Shown: piece by piece, positions 45,535-56,800 of the stretch
How the letters are laid out: every line of letters begins with the position of its first letter
How positions within the stretch are numbered: position 1 is the stretch's first letter
Assembly (NCBI GenBank): GCA_019636475.1
Contig: JAHBXN010000006.1
Span: forward strand, 62,001-126,000
Direction of reading: 5' to 3'
From: Phycisphaerae bacterium
GTDB taxonomy: Bacteria > Planctomycetota > Phycisphaerae > UBA1845 > UTPLA1
Length of the DNA: 64,000 nucleotides
Made by a program: the position numbers and the translations under genes
The notes under the pieces: model-generated
Told to the model about the DNA's origin: nothing
Databases searched by the model: none
The model's input: the letters and a program-made list of their open reading frames with translations, nothing else

Positions 45535-47181
45535 GTGAAGCGTACGCCCCGAAATTCCGAGTTCCGACGAATTGTTCGAATTGGCCGGGCCACAGGATGG
45601 CTGAGCGCGGTGACCGCGATCGGCCTTGTCTCTGCATGTAGTCAGCAATTTCCGAGTATGTCATGGTTGAAGAACGGATTGCTGGATCCATCGCAGTCGG
45701 GCAATTTTGAAAAGCCGGTTCGACTGGAGATTCGCGATTCCGTCAGTGTGCTGGACGAGCCGATGGGCATTCAGGATGCCGAGGAGCCGACCGAAGAGGA
45801 TGTCGCGGTCACCTATGAGGAACTGCCGATCGGTCCGGGCGACTTTCTGCGGGTGACTGTCTTTGAACTGCTTGCGCCGAGCATCACGTCGGAGTTGCAA
45901 TTCCAGGTTCGGGCCTCGGGGTATGAGACGTTTCCGGTGGTTGGACCGGTGCGGGTTGCGGGAATGCGCCCGCGCGAGCTGGAATTATCCATCAAGGATC
46001 AATTGCGTGAGGCGGGCATTCTGGAAAACGCCGACGTGCAGGTCACGGTGCTGCGGTCGGAGTCGCAGCAGTATTCGGTGGTGGGCGGCGTGGTTCAGCC
46101 TGGCAACTATCCATTGACGCGTCCGAATCTGAAATTGCTGAATGCACTTGCCGCGGCAGGTGGGTTGCCTCCGCAGGCGCAGACCGTGATCGTGATCCGC
46201 AACGGCGCGGCCAACCGCGGAATGGATTTTCCTTCGCCCCCCCCGACTTCCATGCCGGGTGGTGTGCGGCCGATGAACTCGACGTTATCCGATTCCCCTG
46301 TTTTCACCATGTCGGATGTTTCACCTCAGGGCGTGGCGGGCGCGACGACGGCTCCGGCCACGACCACTCGCGCGGCGGGCGAGGGCCAGGCGGTGGACGA
46401 GCTGGAAATACTGGAAGGGGGGCCGAAGCCCAATTCGGATCCGCCAACACCGATTTACAATCCCGAGACCGGCGAATGGGAGGTTGGCGGGGTGAAGCCG
46501 GTTACGACGATGACGGGTGAGCCGGGCGACATGATGCGTGGTGAGCACGCGGATGAGGGTGAATTCACGTCTGATCAGCCTGCGTCAATGCCGACGACGG
46601 CCGTTGCGGGCGACGGCGAGATGTTTCCGGAAACAGAGGAATCGTTGATTCCGAGTGTGCGGATTCTGGAGATTCCCGCGAAGGCTTTGAGAGAAGGTGA
46701 TCCCCGGTACAATGTGGTGATTCGCCCGTCGGATTTGATCGACGTGCCCGTCGGCGACGTCGGCGAATTCTACATGTACGGGAATGTGTCGCGGCCGGGG
46801 GCGTACCAGTTAACGGGCCGTCGGATTACGGTGAAGCAGGCGATTGCTTCGGCCGGGGGATTCGGACCGTTGGCACTTCCGTCGCGGGCGGATCTGATTC
46901 GGCGTGTCGGCAAGGATGAGGAGCAGTTTATCCAGATTGATCTGGACGCGATCTTCGCGGGTACGGCACCGGATTTCTATCTGCGGCCGAACGACATCGT
47001 AAACGTTGGATCGTCGCCGGTGATGATATTCCTTGCGGTGGTTCGGAACGCTTTTCGATTCAGCTACGGGTTCGGATTTGTATACGACCGCAATTTTGCG
47101 GACAGCGATTCATTTTTCGCACAGGAGCAGGTGAAGCAGCGTCGGCGGTTGGAGGCGCAGCAGCGCGGATTGCCGTTCTAG
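45535..47181 (+). CDS. Polysaccharide export lipoprotein (Wza-like, SLBB domains)
   Basis: 548 residues with a GTG start preceded by GAGGAG. The lipobox is GLVSAC (Cys ~35). A polysaccharide export domain follows (LPIGPGDFLRVTVFELLAPS ... ~90-170), then SLBB-type domains (QYSVVGGVVQPGNYPL ~180; FYMYGNVSRPGAYQLTGRRITVKQAI ~405). Residues ~225-365 are a Pro/Thr/Gly/Glu-rich insert not seen in typical Wza proteins. The protein should form the outer-membrane channel for exopolysaccharide. It starts the exosortase/EPS gene cluster. Confidence 0.9.
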   Translation: MKRTPRNSEFRRIVRIGRATGWLSAVTAIGLVSACSQQFPSMSWLKNGLLDPSQSGNFEKPVRLEIRDSVSVLDEPMGIQDAEEPTEEDVAVTYEELPIGPGDFLRVTVFELLAPSITSELQFQVRASGYETFPVVGPVRVAGMRPRELELSIKDQLREAGILENADVQVTVLRSESQQYSVVGGVVQPGNYPLTRPNLKLLNALAAAGGLPPQAQTVIVIRNGAANRGMDFPSPPPTSMPGGVRPMNSTLSDSPVFTMSDVSPQGVAGATTAPATTTRAAGEGQAVDELEILEGGPKPNSDPPTPIYNPETGEWEVGGVKPVTTMTGEPGDMMRGEHADEGEFTSDQPASMPTTAVAGDGEMFPETEESLIPSVRILEIPAKALREGDPRYNVVIRPSDLIDVPVGDVGEFYMYGNVSRPGAYQLTGRRITVKQAIASAGGFGPLALPSRADLIRRVGKDEEQFIQIDLDAIFAGTAPDFYLRPNDIVNVGSSPVMIFLAVVRNAFRFSYGFGFVYDRNFADSDSFFAQEQVKQRRRLEAQQRGLPF

Positions 47182-47346
47182 TTCTGTTTTCACTGCGTAT
47201 TCATAGGATTGCAGCGCGCCAGGGGACAATGGGCGGGTTGCGGTGAGAAATTTCGGCAAGATGAACGGAGTCATCGGTTTTGCCGTCGAGCGCATGGAAC
47301 GTGGACGATGGGAAACGATGGTTGCTCCGTTGAATCTGAGCCGGTC

Positions 47347-48333
47347 ATGAGCGGGACTCCTGCATCCGAGATCAGCCGGTCGTCCACCGCGATGGAGGGC
47401 TCGAGCGCGGCGCGCCCGAATCAGATGGGCTGGTGGTCGTATCTCGGCGCCTGGGGCGTGTTCAAAATCCTCTCTTTGGCGGCTGTTCTAGGGTGGTTTT
47501 ACTTCGATCACATCAAGCGGATGTCCCAGATCTGGAAACAGCCGGACTGGTCACATGGTTATTTGGTTCCGTTCTTCAGCATTTACCTGATTCATCAGAA
47601 CCGCAAGCGGCTGATGGATGATCGTCATGAAGGGTCGCTGCTCGGTCTGCTGATGATCGTGATCTCGCTGGCGGTCTATGTCGCGGCGGTGTATGCCAAG
47701 GTGGGGTATCCGCAGCCGTTGTCGATCGTGTTTGTGCTGGGCGGGCTGGTCTGGCTTCTGCGCGGGTTCCATGCGCTGCGGATCGTCTGGTTTCCGCTCG
47801 CTTTCCTTTTTCTTGCGATTCCGCCTCCCGATCGGCTTTATCGCGAATTGACCCAGCCACTTCAGCAACTGGCGGCGCTGGTGGCGAAGCATGTTCTGTC
47901 GATGCTTCCCGGAGTCTATGAGGTTCAGCGGGCCGGATTCAATCTGGCCTATTACATGGACAGCGGGCGGGAAGGTTCGTTTACCGTTGCGGGTGCGTGC
48001 AGCGGGATGCGTTCGCTGATGGCGTTCGTGGCGATCGGGCTTGCAATGGCTTACATGTCTCCGCGTCCGGCCTGGCATCGGATCGCGCTGGGCGTAAGCG
48101 TCATACCTGTGGCACTGTTCTGCAATGTGGCCCGCGTGATCATCACGGGCAGTCTGCAGATGTATGACCACGGCAACCTGGCGACTGGAACGCCGCATAC
48201 CGTGCTCGGGTTGATCATGTTCGCACTGGGATTTGCGATATATCTGGGCATCATCTGGCTGCTGGATCATCTCTTCGTGGATGATGCGGGCGATGACGAC
48301 GCCTCCGTCGTGGCGGCCGGAGGCGGGGAATGA
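47347..48333 (+). CDS. Exosortase (PEP-CTERM-processing membrane transpeptidase)
   Basis: About 328 residues with eight to nine membrane spans. The three catalytic residues are visible: C218 in AGACSGMRSL, R263 in CNVARVIITG and H284 in GTPHTVLGL. Exosortases cleave the PEP-CTERM signal and are thought to attach the protein to exopolysaccharide or lipid. The subtype cannot be decided by eye. The start could be 47308 or 47347; the frame opens at 47209. Its TGA overlaps the start of the next gene (ATGA). Confidence 0.9.
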   Translation: MSGTPASEISRSSTAMEGSSAARPNQMGWWSYLGAWGVFKILSLAAVLGWFYFDHIKRMSQIWKQPDWSHGYLVPFFSIYLIHQNRKRLMDDRHEGSLLGLLMIVISLAVYVAAVYAKVGYPQPLSIVFVLGGLVWLLRGFHALRIVWFPLAFLFLAIPPPDRLYRELTQPLQQLAALVAKHVLSMLPGVYEVQRAGFNLAYYMDSGREGSFTVAGACSGMRSLMAFVAIGLAMAYMSPRPAWHRIALGVSVIPVALFCNVARVIITGSLQMYDHGNLATGTPHTVLGLIMFALGFAIYLGIIWLLDHLFVDDAGDDDASVVAAGGGE

Positions 48334-49070
48334 GTCGTTCGTCGAAATCGAATTTTCATTTCGTGCTGGGTTTTTCGGTGCTGCTGGCCGCGACGGTGAG
48401 CATTCAGGCGGCGAAATCGCGCGGCTGGCTCTACATCATCAAGAAGCCGTTGTCGATCCTGAAGCCGCTGAGCGACATGAACCGGTCGGCGCTGGCGCCT
48501 TACGGCGTGGTGGAGATGGCGCCTTTGTCTCCGGAGCTGATTCAGGAGCTGGGTACGACGGAGTATCTGAACTGGATTCTGCGCGAGCCGGGCGTCCGCA
48601 GTCGATCGAATCAGGACGTCACGCTAAGCATCACCTATTACACGAATGTGCAGGACCAGGTTCCGCACGTTCCGGAAGAGTGCTACTTTCAGTCGGGGAA
48701 TTTCACGGCGGCGGGCGACACGTCCATGATGTTTCATTGTGTGTCGCTGGGCGCGGATGTGGCCGTTCGGAGGCTGGCGTTCTATCGGGCCGGCGAAATG
48801 GTCAAGAAGAGTTATGTGTATTACACTATCTGCGTCAACGGTGAATTCTGTTCAGATCGAACAACGGTGCGCACGCACATGGCGAATCCGTTCGACACGC
48901 ATTTGTACTATTCCAAGGTAGAGATCGCGTTTGATCAGACGCTGCCGAAAAACGAACCGGAGCTGGATGAGAAGGCGCGTCAGTTGTTTGACAAGGTACT
49001 TCCGGAACTGGTGAAGGCTCATTGGCCTCCGAAGGGATCGGAGCGGGGCGGCATGTTGCCGGCGCCGTGA
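48330..49070 (+). CDS. EpsI-like exosortase-associated protein (DUF3485)
   Basis: 246 residues. One N-terminal membrane span (~9-27), then an extracytoplasmic domain containing LSITYYTNV and VPHVPEECYFQSGN, the H-x-P-E-x-C pattern of EpsI/DUF3485, and later YVYYTICVNGEF. In other bacteria EpsI lies next to or is fused with exosortase and is needed for EPS/PEP-CTERM sorting; its chemistry is unknown. It overlaps the exosortase stop by four bases, so translation is coupled. Confidence 0.85.
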   Translation: MSRSSKSNFHFVLGFSVLLAATVSIQAAKSRGWLYIIKKPLSILKPLSDMNRSALAPYGVVEMAPLSPELIQELGTTEYLNWILREPGVRSRSNQDVTLSITYYTNVQDQVPHVPEECYFQSGNFTAAGDTSMMFHCVSLGADVAVRRLAFYRAGEMVKKSYVYYTICVNGEFCSDRTTVRTHMANPFDTHLYYSKVEIAFDQTLPKNEPELDEKARQLFDKVLPELVKAHWPPKGSERGGMLPAP

Positions 49071-49140
49071 TTGCGGCGCGCCGCGGAGTTCGATCCGGTT
49101 GCGCGTGACAGGGAAAGAAAAAACCCTCAGGGCGAGATTC

Positions 49141-52100
49141 ATGGCTCAGAAGCTGAACAAGAAACTGGTTGGGTTGCTGGTTGCATCGGCAATGGTCCTC
49201 ATGACGGTGACAGGCATCGTTCTTTTGAACAATCTGCCCGATCAGGATCCTTCGAAGTATGCCGCCGACGGCGACAGGTTCATGGCGCAAGGCGAGTATC
49301 AGAAGGCCGCGCAGTCCTTCAGCCGGGCTTATGCGAAGGATCCGGCGCAGAGCCCCGATTATCTCGTGAAAGCCGCCAAGTGCATTATTGAACTGGGCGA
49401 AATCGGCAAGGCCCGGCCGCTGATTCAACTGGCAAAGACGCGTGACGGGCGACACAAGGCGGCGCTTGAAACCGAGCTGGAGATTGAATTCGAGATCGCG
49501 CCGTACATCGGCACGGCCAACCAATGGTACAAAGTGGTTGAGTGCGCGAAGGCGATGCTGGATCTTGAAGAGTTTTCCGGATCGGCGCGGGTTCACCTCG
49601 TGCTGGGACGCGCGTATCTGGAGCTTCGGAAGGAAGACGCCTCCTTTGACAGCAAGGGTGAAGCGCATCTGAAGCGGGCGCTGGAGCTGGATCCGACGAA
49701 TGTCGAAGCCCTGACACTGCTTGCGGACCAGATGTCGCGAACGGCGATGGAGCGCGAGGCGGATCGACAGTTCGAAGAAGCGCGGGCGACGCGTGCCGGT
49801 CGGACGGGACTGATCGTGGCCGCGATGGAGAAGGTGAAGGCGTCGGGCGACACGGAACGGCTTGCGGAGCTGGACGAACTGCGTGCGCGCTGCCTGTTGA
49901 TGGATGGCGAAATCGCCGAAGGCGAGCGGCTGCTGCGGGAACTGGCGGCGAAGGAAACGACGCGCAATCGCGCCAGATTGATGCTGGGCCGCATGCTGGC
50001 GGGCGCCTCCCGATTCAAGACGAATCGAAACCTCGAAGAGGCGCTGTCGGTGCTGAAGTCGGCCCACGAGGCGGATCCCAAGGACATTGAACCGTATTTC
50101 GCGCTGAACAATACCTATCGGATGCTCGCGGGAGAGACGACCGATGCGGCCAAGCGGGCTCAGTATCTGCTGGAGCTAGAGGGCCTCTTTGAGGAAGGGT
50201 TGACGAAGATCGAGGCCAGCAAGCACTTTCGAAAGCTAGTGAATGCGCGGGCGAGAATTCAGTTTCTCGAAGAGCTGGCGATGCTGGACATCGGGCGCGC
50301 GCGGGAGGCGGCGACCGACGCCGAGCGTGAGAAGTTCCTTGCATCGGCCGAGCGGAAGATCGAGCGTTTGAAGTCAGAGGCGGATCCGACGTCGATGCCC
50401 GTTCGTTACACCACGGCGCAGTTGTACGCGGCGCGAGGCGACATCGTCGCGGCGACGCGCGAAGCCGAGGCGGCCTACGCGCTGAAGGAAGGCTCGTCCA
50501 ATCTTCAGGTGCTCAGGCTGTGCGCGGAGCTTTATACCCGCCAGAGCCAGTGGGGCACGGCGCGCGAGATGATTCGGAAGATGCTGGCGCTTGATGCCAA
50601 TGATCCGTCGCTTTACATCGGCATGGCGCGAGTGCTTCTCAATTTGAACCAGGCCGCGGAAGCGCTGGCCTATCTCAAGCCGAGCGAACCGGCGGAGCTT
50701 CGGGCGATTCTGGAACAGGATCGAACGGCCATCAGCCTTCAGATCGAGGCGCTCCGACAGTTGAAGCAGTTTAATCTGGCGGAGGAGGCGAGCCGCAAGC
50801 TGGGTGAGGGATCGCCCGATGACGCCGTGCGGTCGGCGCAGATTCTGACCTGGGAGGGCAAATACTCCGAGGCCGAACAGAAACTTCTCGGCGTGCTGGC
50901 GTCGAATCCGGGACAGGAGACGGCGGTGCGGGCAATGCTTCAGCTGTATGAAGAGTCCGGCCGGCGGCCGGAAGCCCGGCGGATGATCGACGATCTGATC
51001 GCAAAATTTCCGGAGAATCGGCGCTTCAAGCAGTTCCGAATCGCGCTGCATGACGACCTGCCCGACGAGGCGCGGGACCAGCAGATTCTCGATTTCATCA
51101 ACGAGGAGCCGGACGAGTTCACCCGGCTGTCGGCGTTGGTGGGTTTTTATGAGCGTCGCGGACAGCTCGACAAGGCGACGGAGAATCTCGACAAGGCCGA
51201 GCGCCTGAAGCCAAACGATCCCAAGGTGATTGAAGCGCAATTCACGTTCGCGCTTCGCCAGAAGGACTGGGACAAGGCGGCGAAATATGCCCGAAAGTCG
51301 GGCGAATTGAACATCGACGGGACCATGGGCAAGATTGCTGAAGGGCGTCTGGCACTGGCCCGCGCCGCCGTCTTCCGTGATGAGGGAAACAAGGCGGAGT
51401 TTACGAGTTTCAACAATCAGGCGATCGACCTGATTCGTTCGGGGCTCGACGCGTATCCCAACTATTCGCAGGGCTGGACCTTCCTGGCCGGCGCGTATCT
51501 GGATGCCGGACGGGTGGATGATGCGAAGGCGACGCTTCAGCGGGCGCTCCAGATCAATCCGGCCAACGGCTATGCCAGTTTGTTCCTCGCCCGAATCGCG
51601 CAGTCGCAGGGCGACGAGGTTGCGGAGCGCCGGTATCTGGCGGACGCATCACGAAGCATCGATGACGACAAATGGCTTCGCGACCGCCAGCGATACTACG
51701 CGGAGCGCGACGATCCGCGTTCGGGAATCGAATCGCGCGAGCTTGCCGCGAAAGAGAAGCCGGACGATGTCGAGAACTGGGTGGTGTTGGCTCGGCTCTA
51801 TGGAGATCCCAAGGTCGGCGCGATTGAGAAAGCGGCTGACGCGTATCGCAAAGCGCTGGCGGCGTCCCAAAACGACATTCGCATCGCCGTCGAACTCGCG
51901 AACTTCTACGGTTCGCCGGAGGTCAACCAGCCAGCTGAGGGCGAGAAGCTGCTGAAGGGTCTTTTTGATTCGGAGCCGGATGGCGCGAAACGGGCGCGAA
52001 TCGCGGTCGCGATGGGCGGCTTTTATGAGAAGCAGGGCGTGCTAGCCACGGCTGATCGCCATTACCGGCAGGCGGCGTTTCTTGATCCGTCGATTCCGAT

Positions 52101-53760
52101 CCTCAGCGTCGTTGCCGATTTTTATTCCCGCACCGGAAAACACCGTGAGGCGGCCGAACAGTACGAAAAGCTCGTGACGCTGGCGGCGGACAATCCGGAC
52201 CAGCTTCGGGATTTCAAGGCGCGGTTGATTGCGATCTTCCTGACAACGGGCGATCTGGATCGTGCCCGTACGATGATCGACGATTATCTCGCGAAATATC
52301 CGGATGATTCGCAGGGCATGATCCTCGATGGGGCGTACCACCGCGTCGGCGGGGACATCGACAAGGCCAAGGCGGCGCTCGACGCCCATCTGGCCAAGGA
52401 TCCGGACAATGCGGTTGCATTGTGGCAGCGCGGCTCGCTTTATGTGCTGTTGGGCCGCTGGCAGATGGCGATTGAAGATTTGCGCAAGGCCAAGGCGCTC
52501 CGGCCGGACGGATTTAACTATCAGCACCGTGTCGCGCTGTCGGATGCATTGATTGAAGCGGGGCGCGGTGACGAGGCCATCAGCGAGTTGCAGCTCATCC
52601 TTGAGGCCAATCCCGATCAATCTCTGGTGGCCGAATCGCTGATCGATGCGTACACGCGCGTCCGGCCGCCGCGGTTCGCCGATGCGGAGAACCTGATCTA
52701 CCGATTGCAGGTTCGGTTTCCCCGGGAGCCGAAGTGGCCTTCGATGCTGGGTCGAATGGGCGAGCTGGCCCAGGACTGGGACAAGGCGATCGCGGGCTAT
52801 GAGAAGGCGGCGGAGGTCTCGAATTATCAGGCGCAGTCTGTGCGCGACCTCTTCAATGCCTATCGGCTGGCGAATCGGCCTCAGAAGATCGTTCATGCGG
52901 CAACCGAGCGGATGTCTTCGACATTGCTGGACCGAATGCCCGAGGCGCTGTCGACCCTGGCGTGGGCGTATGCTCAGATGCGGGTGAATGAGAAGTGTTA
53001 TGAGGCGTTTGATCGCGCGTTGGCGGCGACCCAGGGGAACTTCCAGCTTTATGCGCGGGTGATCAACGATATCGTGGTGACGTTGGGGCCTGCGGTTGCG
53101 TTGGAGCGCGCGAAAGAGCAGAGCGATGCGGACCCGCGCAACGTGGGCAAGCTGCAAGCGCTGGTCCATCTGCTGAAATATAACGATCGCGGCGCCGAGG
53201 CGATTGAGATTTGCGATCGGATTCGGGACCTGGCCACCGGCGACGCGGACCTCATTTTTGCGCATCTGGCCAAGGGGATGCTGTTGTCGGCCGAAAAGAG
53301 ACTGACCGAGGCCCGCGACGAGTATGAAACCATCCTGAAGCTGAATCCCGACCAGCCGCTGGCATTGAATAATCTGGCGTATTTGCTGGGTGAACAGCTG
53401 AATATGCCCAAAGAGGCGCTGCCGCACGCGAAGAGGGCCGCGCAATTACAGCCGAACGACACGAACGTTCTGGACACTTACGGCTGGATTCTGTTCCTGA
53501 ACGAAAGATACGGTGAGGCGGCCGGCACCCTGCTTCGGGCGATTGAAATCGAGGGTGATCGCGTTCCTGAGTCGATGAAAAACATCGATATTCGCTATCA
53601 CATGGGCCTTCTGTATCGCAAGCAAGGAAAGCCGGAAGAGGCGCAAGCGATGCTCGAAGTGGCGGAGCGATTGTGTGAGACCCAAGGCCGCAAGGGTGAT
53701 TTGCCGAAGAACATCAAAAAGGCGCTGGAGGAGCTTGGCCAGCCCGGCGGCCGTAACTAG
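49141..53760 (+). CDS. Giant TPR protein of the exosortase/EPS locus
   Basis: About 1539 residues from the ATG at 49141. Residues ~9-30 are a membrane anchor (LLVASAMVLMTVTGIVLL), so the rest is probably periplasmic. Tetratricopeptide repeats cover almost the whole length, for example GEYQKAAQSFSRAYAKDP, GRVDDAKATLQRALQINP, and a clear C-terminal set (MLLSAEKRLTEARDEYETIL, ERYGEAAGTLLRAIEI). This is the place and type of PrsT, the TPR protein of PEP-CTERM/EPS systems, although it is longer and lacks a lipobox. It probably scaffolds polymer synthesis or export. The start at 49099 is possible. Confidence 0.85.
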   Translation: MAQKLNKKLVGLLVASAMVLMTVTGIVLLNNLPDQDPSKYAADGDRFMAQGEYQKAAQSFSRAYAKDPAQSPDYLVKAAKCIIELGEIGKARPLIQLAKTRDGRHKAALETELEIEFEIAPYIGTANQWYKVVECAKAMLDLEEFSGSARVHLVLGRAYLELRKEDASFDSKGEAHLKRALELDPTNVEALTLLADQMSRTAMEREADRQFEEARATRAGRTGLIVAAMEKVKASGDTERLAELDELRARCLLMDGEIAEGERLLRELAAKETTRNRARLMLGRMLAGASRFKTNRNLEEALSVLKSAHEADPKDIEPYFALNNTYRMLAGETTDAAKRAQYLLELEGLFEEGLTKIEASKHFRKLVNARARIQFLEELAMLDIGRAREAATDAEREKFLASAERKIERLKSEADPTSMPVRYTTAQLYAARGDIVAATREAEAAYALKEGSSNLQVLRLCAELYTRQSQWGTAREMIRKMLALDANDPSLYIGMARVLLNLNQAAEALAYLKPSEPAELRAILEQDRTAISLQIEALRQLKQFNLAEEASRKLGEGSPDDAVRSAQILTWEGKYSEAEQKLLGVLASNPGQETAVRAMLQLYEESGRRPEARRMIDDLIAKFPENRRFKQFRIALHDDLPDEARDQQILDFINEEPDEFTRLSALVGFYERRGQLDKATENLDKAERLKPNDPKVIEAQFTFALRQKDWDKAAKYARKSGELNIDGTMGKIAEGRLALARAAVFRDEGNKAEFTSFNNQAIDLIRSGLDAYPNYSQGWTFLAGAYLDAGRVDDAKATLQRALQINPANGYASLFLARIAQSQGDEVAERRYLADASRSIDDDKWLRDRQRYYAERDDPRSGIESRELAAKEKPDDVENWVVLARLYGDPKVGAIEKAADAYRKALAASQNDIRIAVELANFYGSPEVNQPAEGEKLLKGLFDSEPDGAKRARIAVAMGGFYEKQGVLATADRHYRQAAFLDPSIPILSVVADFYSRTGKHREAAEQYEKLVTLAADNPDQLRDFKARLIAIFLTTGDLDRARTMIDDYLAKYPDDSQGMILDGAYHRVGGDIDKAKAALDAHLAKDPDNAVALWQRGSLYVLLGRWQMAIEDLRKAKALRPDGFNYQHRVALSDALIEAGRGDEAISELQLILEANPDQSLVAESLIDAYTRVRPPRFADAENLIYRLQVRFPREPKWPSMLGRMGELAQDWDKAIAGYEKAAEVSNYQAQSVRDLFNAYRLANRPQKIVHAATERMSSTLLDRMPEALSTLAWAYAQMRVNEKCYEAFDRALAATQGNFQLYARVINDIVVTLGPAVALERAKEQSDADPRNVGKLQALVHLLKYNDRGAEAIEICDRIRDLATGDADLIFAHLAKGMLLSAEKRLTEARDEYETILKLNPDQPLALNNLAYLLGEQLNMPKEALPHAKRAAQLQPNDTNVLDTYGWILFLNERYGEAAGTLLRAIEIEGDRVPESMKNIDIRYHMGLLYRKQGKPEEAQAMLEVAERLCETQGRKGDLPKNIKKALEELGQPGGRN

Positions 53761-53867
53761 TTTCATGGCCGCGTCCCCGGAGTCGGGTTGCAGTTCGGTT
53801 GCTTGCGATCGCATGGGCCCCGGGGGACGGGGATCAAGCCGGCTGCTGCGGCCACGAGGTTGAGGTC

Positions 53868-56800
53868 ATGACAACGCTGACGGCGGCAACGCCCGCATTT
53901 GGAAGCACATACCTGCCGGGGCCGTTCCAGCGCCCTTCGCAGCAACAGGCGGCGGCGAGCCTTACCGCGGCCGACTTCATGCGCGCGATTCGTCAGCGTC
54001 TCGTGATGATTCTGCTGTTGTGGTTTCTGCTGATCGGTGGAACGGTTGCCGGCACCCTTTATGTTCAGGCGAAGTATCCGAAGTTTGAGGCGAACGCCCT
54101 GATTCGCGTGGAATCGCTCACTCCACCCGACCCGAAAGATCCTCTTCGACGCGAGGCGACGGCTTCCAAGGCAGACATCGAACGCGAGCTTCAAAACCAG
54201 ACATTCTTGATTCGCAGTCCGGACGTGCTGACCGCGGCGATTCAGGCGCCGGACATGAAGCGTCTGAAATGGTTTGCCGAGGCCGAAGTCGTCGCGAAGG
54301 AGAAGGGCGAGAAGCTCCAGGACCTGCTGGGCGATATTCTCAATGTCGGGCCGCTTCCTGATACGAACTATCTGAGCGTGTCGGCCTCCTGGCGGGAAAA
54401 GACCGAAGTCGCAACCATCGTCAACGTGGTGGTTAATCAATATGTTTCGATCGTGAATCGCCGACAGCGCGAGATGGTCAGCGATGCCAAGGATCAGTTG
54501 TCTCAGGAACTGGATCGCGCGCAGCGGGCCTTGAAGTCGAAGAACGATGAGATCGCGACATTTCGGACCACCGCGAACTATTCCGAGTCGGCCCAGGCGG
54601 AATCACAGGAGACACTCCTGACGCTGAACGCGATGGTCACCGAGCTTGAAGTGGAAATGGAAGGCCGCAAGGCGCAGTGGGAATCGCTACAGACCTATCG
54701 TCCCGAGGATCTTCCGATCACTGGAGAGCTTCAGGCCTACCTGGACAGTGATCCGACTTTGTTTCAATTGCAGATGCAGTTTCAAGGCGCGCAGCAGCAA
54801 TTGGAGCAGGCGATGCGGCGCTTCGGCCCCAACCATCGCGTCGTGAAAGATGCGACGATGTCGCGCGATGCGGCTTATCAGAATTTCAGCCGGGACCGGT
54901 CGGCCAAGATCATCCAGTTTCAGTCGCGTCAGCAGGAGCTGGCCCAACGAAACTACATTGAAGCCAACGCCCAGTTGCTTGGGCTGAAGGACCGGCTGTT
55001 CAAGGCAAAGAGCGAGCAGCAGGACCGCGAGGCGAAACTCACACAATACAACGCGCTTCTCGATGATCGGGAAGTCATCAAGATCAATTACGAGAGTCTG
55101 CTGGATCGCAAGAACCAACTGGAAATGATCATTCGTCAGGCGCGCACGGTGCAGATCGAGGTCGCTTACAACGCGACGGAGCCGATGCGCATGAGCAGTC
55201 CGAAGCTGGCGGTGTGGATTCCCGCCGGGACCTTTCTCGGCTTGATGGTCAGCGTGGGTCTCGCGCTGCTGCTCGAGTTGGCGGACAAGTCGGTTCGAAC
55301 GCCCCGTGATGTCACCCGTGCCCATCTCGCGGTGCTCGGAACCATTCCGACGACCGATGATGACGAAGTCGAGATCGATCGCGTCGAAACCGCTTCGCTC
55401 GATGCGCCGCATTCGGTGGTGGCGGAAGCGTTCAGGAATCTGCGCGCCAACCTGTTCTTCAGCGCGCCGGCCGAGCAGCAGGGCGTCATACTTGTGACCA
55501 GCCCGAGCGGCGGCAACGGCAAGACGGCGGTTGCCTGCAATCTGGCGATTTCGATCGCGCTGAGTGGCCGGCGGGTTCTGCTCGTGGATTCGAATTTTCG
55601 ACGGGCGGCCTTGCCGCGGGTGTTCCCGAATGTGCGCGCGGAAGGGCTGAGCAACATCCTGATCGGCCAGGGCGATCTGAAGGATTATGCCACGAGCACG
55701 AATGTGCCGGGTCTCGATATTCTGAGTGCCGGTCCGCTGCCTCCGAATCCGGCGGAACTGCTCGGCAGCAGCTACCTGCGCGACGTGGTGGTTGATGCCC
55801 GGTCGCGATATGACCAGGTTATTTTCGATGGTCCGCCGGTGCTGCTGGTCAGTGATGCGATGGTTCTCGCGGGCGCCGTCGACGGCGTGCTGCTTGTCTG
55901 CGAATATCGGAATACGTCACGTGGCGCGCTGCAACGAACGCAAGTGAACCTGGAAGCCATCAACGCACGAATCTTCGGCGCGGTGTTGAACAAGGTTCAG
56001 TCACGTGCCGGCGGCTACTTCCGCAAGCAGTATCGCGAATTCTACGAGTACCACGAGACTGACGAGGAGGCCAACGTTCCGCGTCCGCAATTGGATGTTG
56101 CGGCGGCGGCCGCTGCCGGCGCTGTGTCGCGGCTCGACTCGCACGGCCCGGGGCCCAAGGGCTCGGGTGGCGCAGCGGATCGAGATTCGGCAGGCGGAGT
56201 GACTTTCCTTCCGTCCGATCGATTTGAGGCCGATTCGCGCGGAGGGGTTCCGGATGTTGCCGCCGAAACAGCGGCGGAGAACATCGACGCCCTGTCACGG
56301 GCTGCCAGCGCGGCCGTGGTTTCGAACGAAGAAACGGTCGTCGATGAGATCGGCGAAGACGCACTGGTCGAAGTCGAGGACGAAGCACTCGACGCTGTCG
56401 AGGCCGGGCCCGTGGAACCGCCGATGGCGGCGACGATCGAGGAGACCGATGCGTCAATCGAAGACGCCATCGCTGGCGCGTTCCGAGATGTCGGCGAGCC
56501 GCCCGCTGCCGGCTCCGGTCTCATTCCGGACATGTCTGACGTCGAAGGCGTCGATGAGTTTCGACTTTCCGAGGACGAGTTGCGTCGAGTTGAGGAATCG
56601 TTTCAGCGGCCGGAAATGCCACCGACGATCGCGGCTCCGGCGACGCCCGATGTCGCCGGAGGTTCGGAAGCCGATGCCCCGACGACGGTCGGCGATCTGG
56701 ACGAGTTTTCGGATGTGTCGGACGACGACATCCTCGCGCGTCTGAACGACGAATCCGCGATCGATCTCGCATCGTCTGATTCGGCAGTCGAGCCTGCCGG

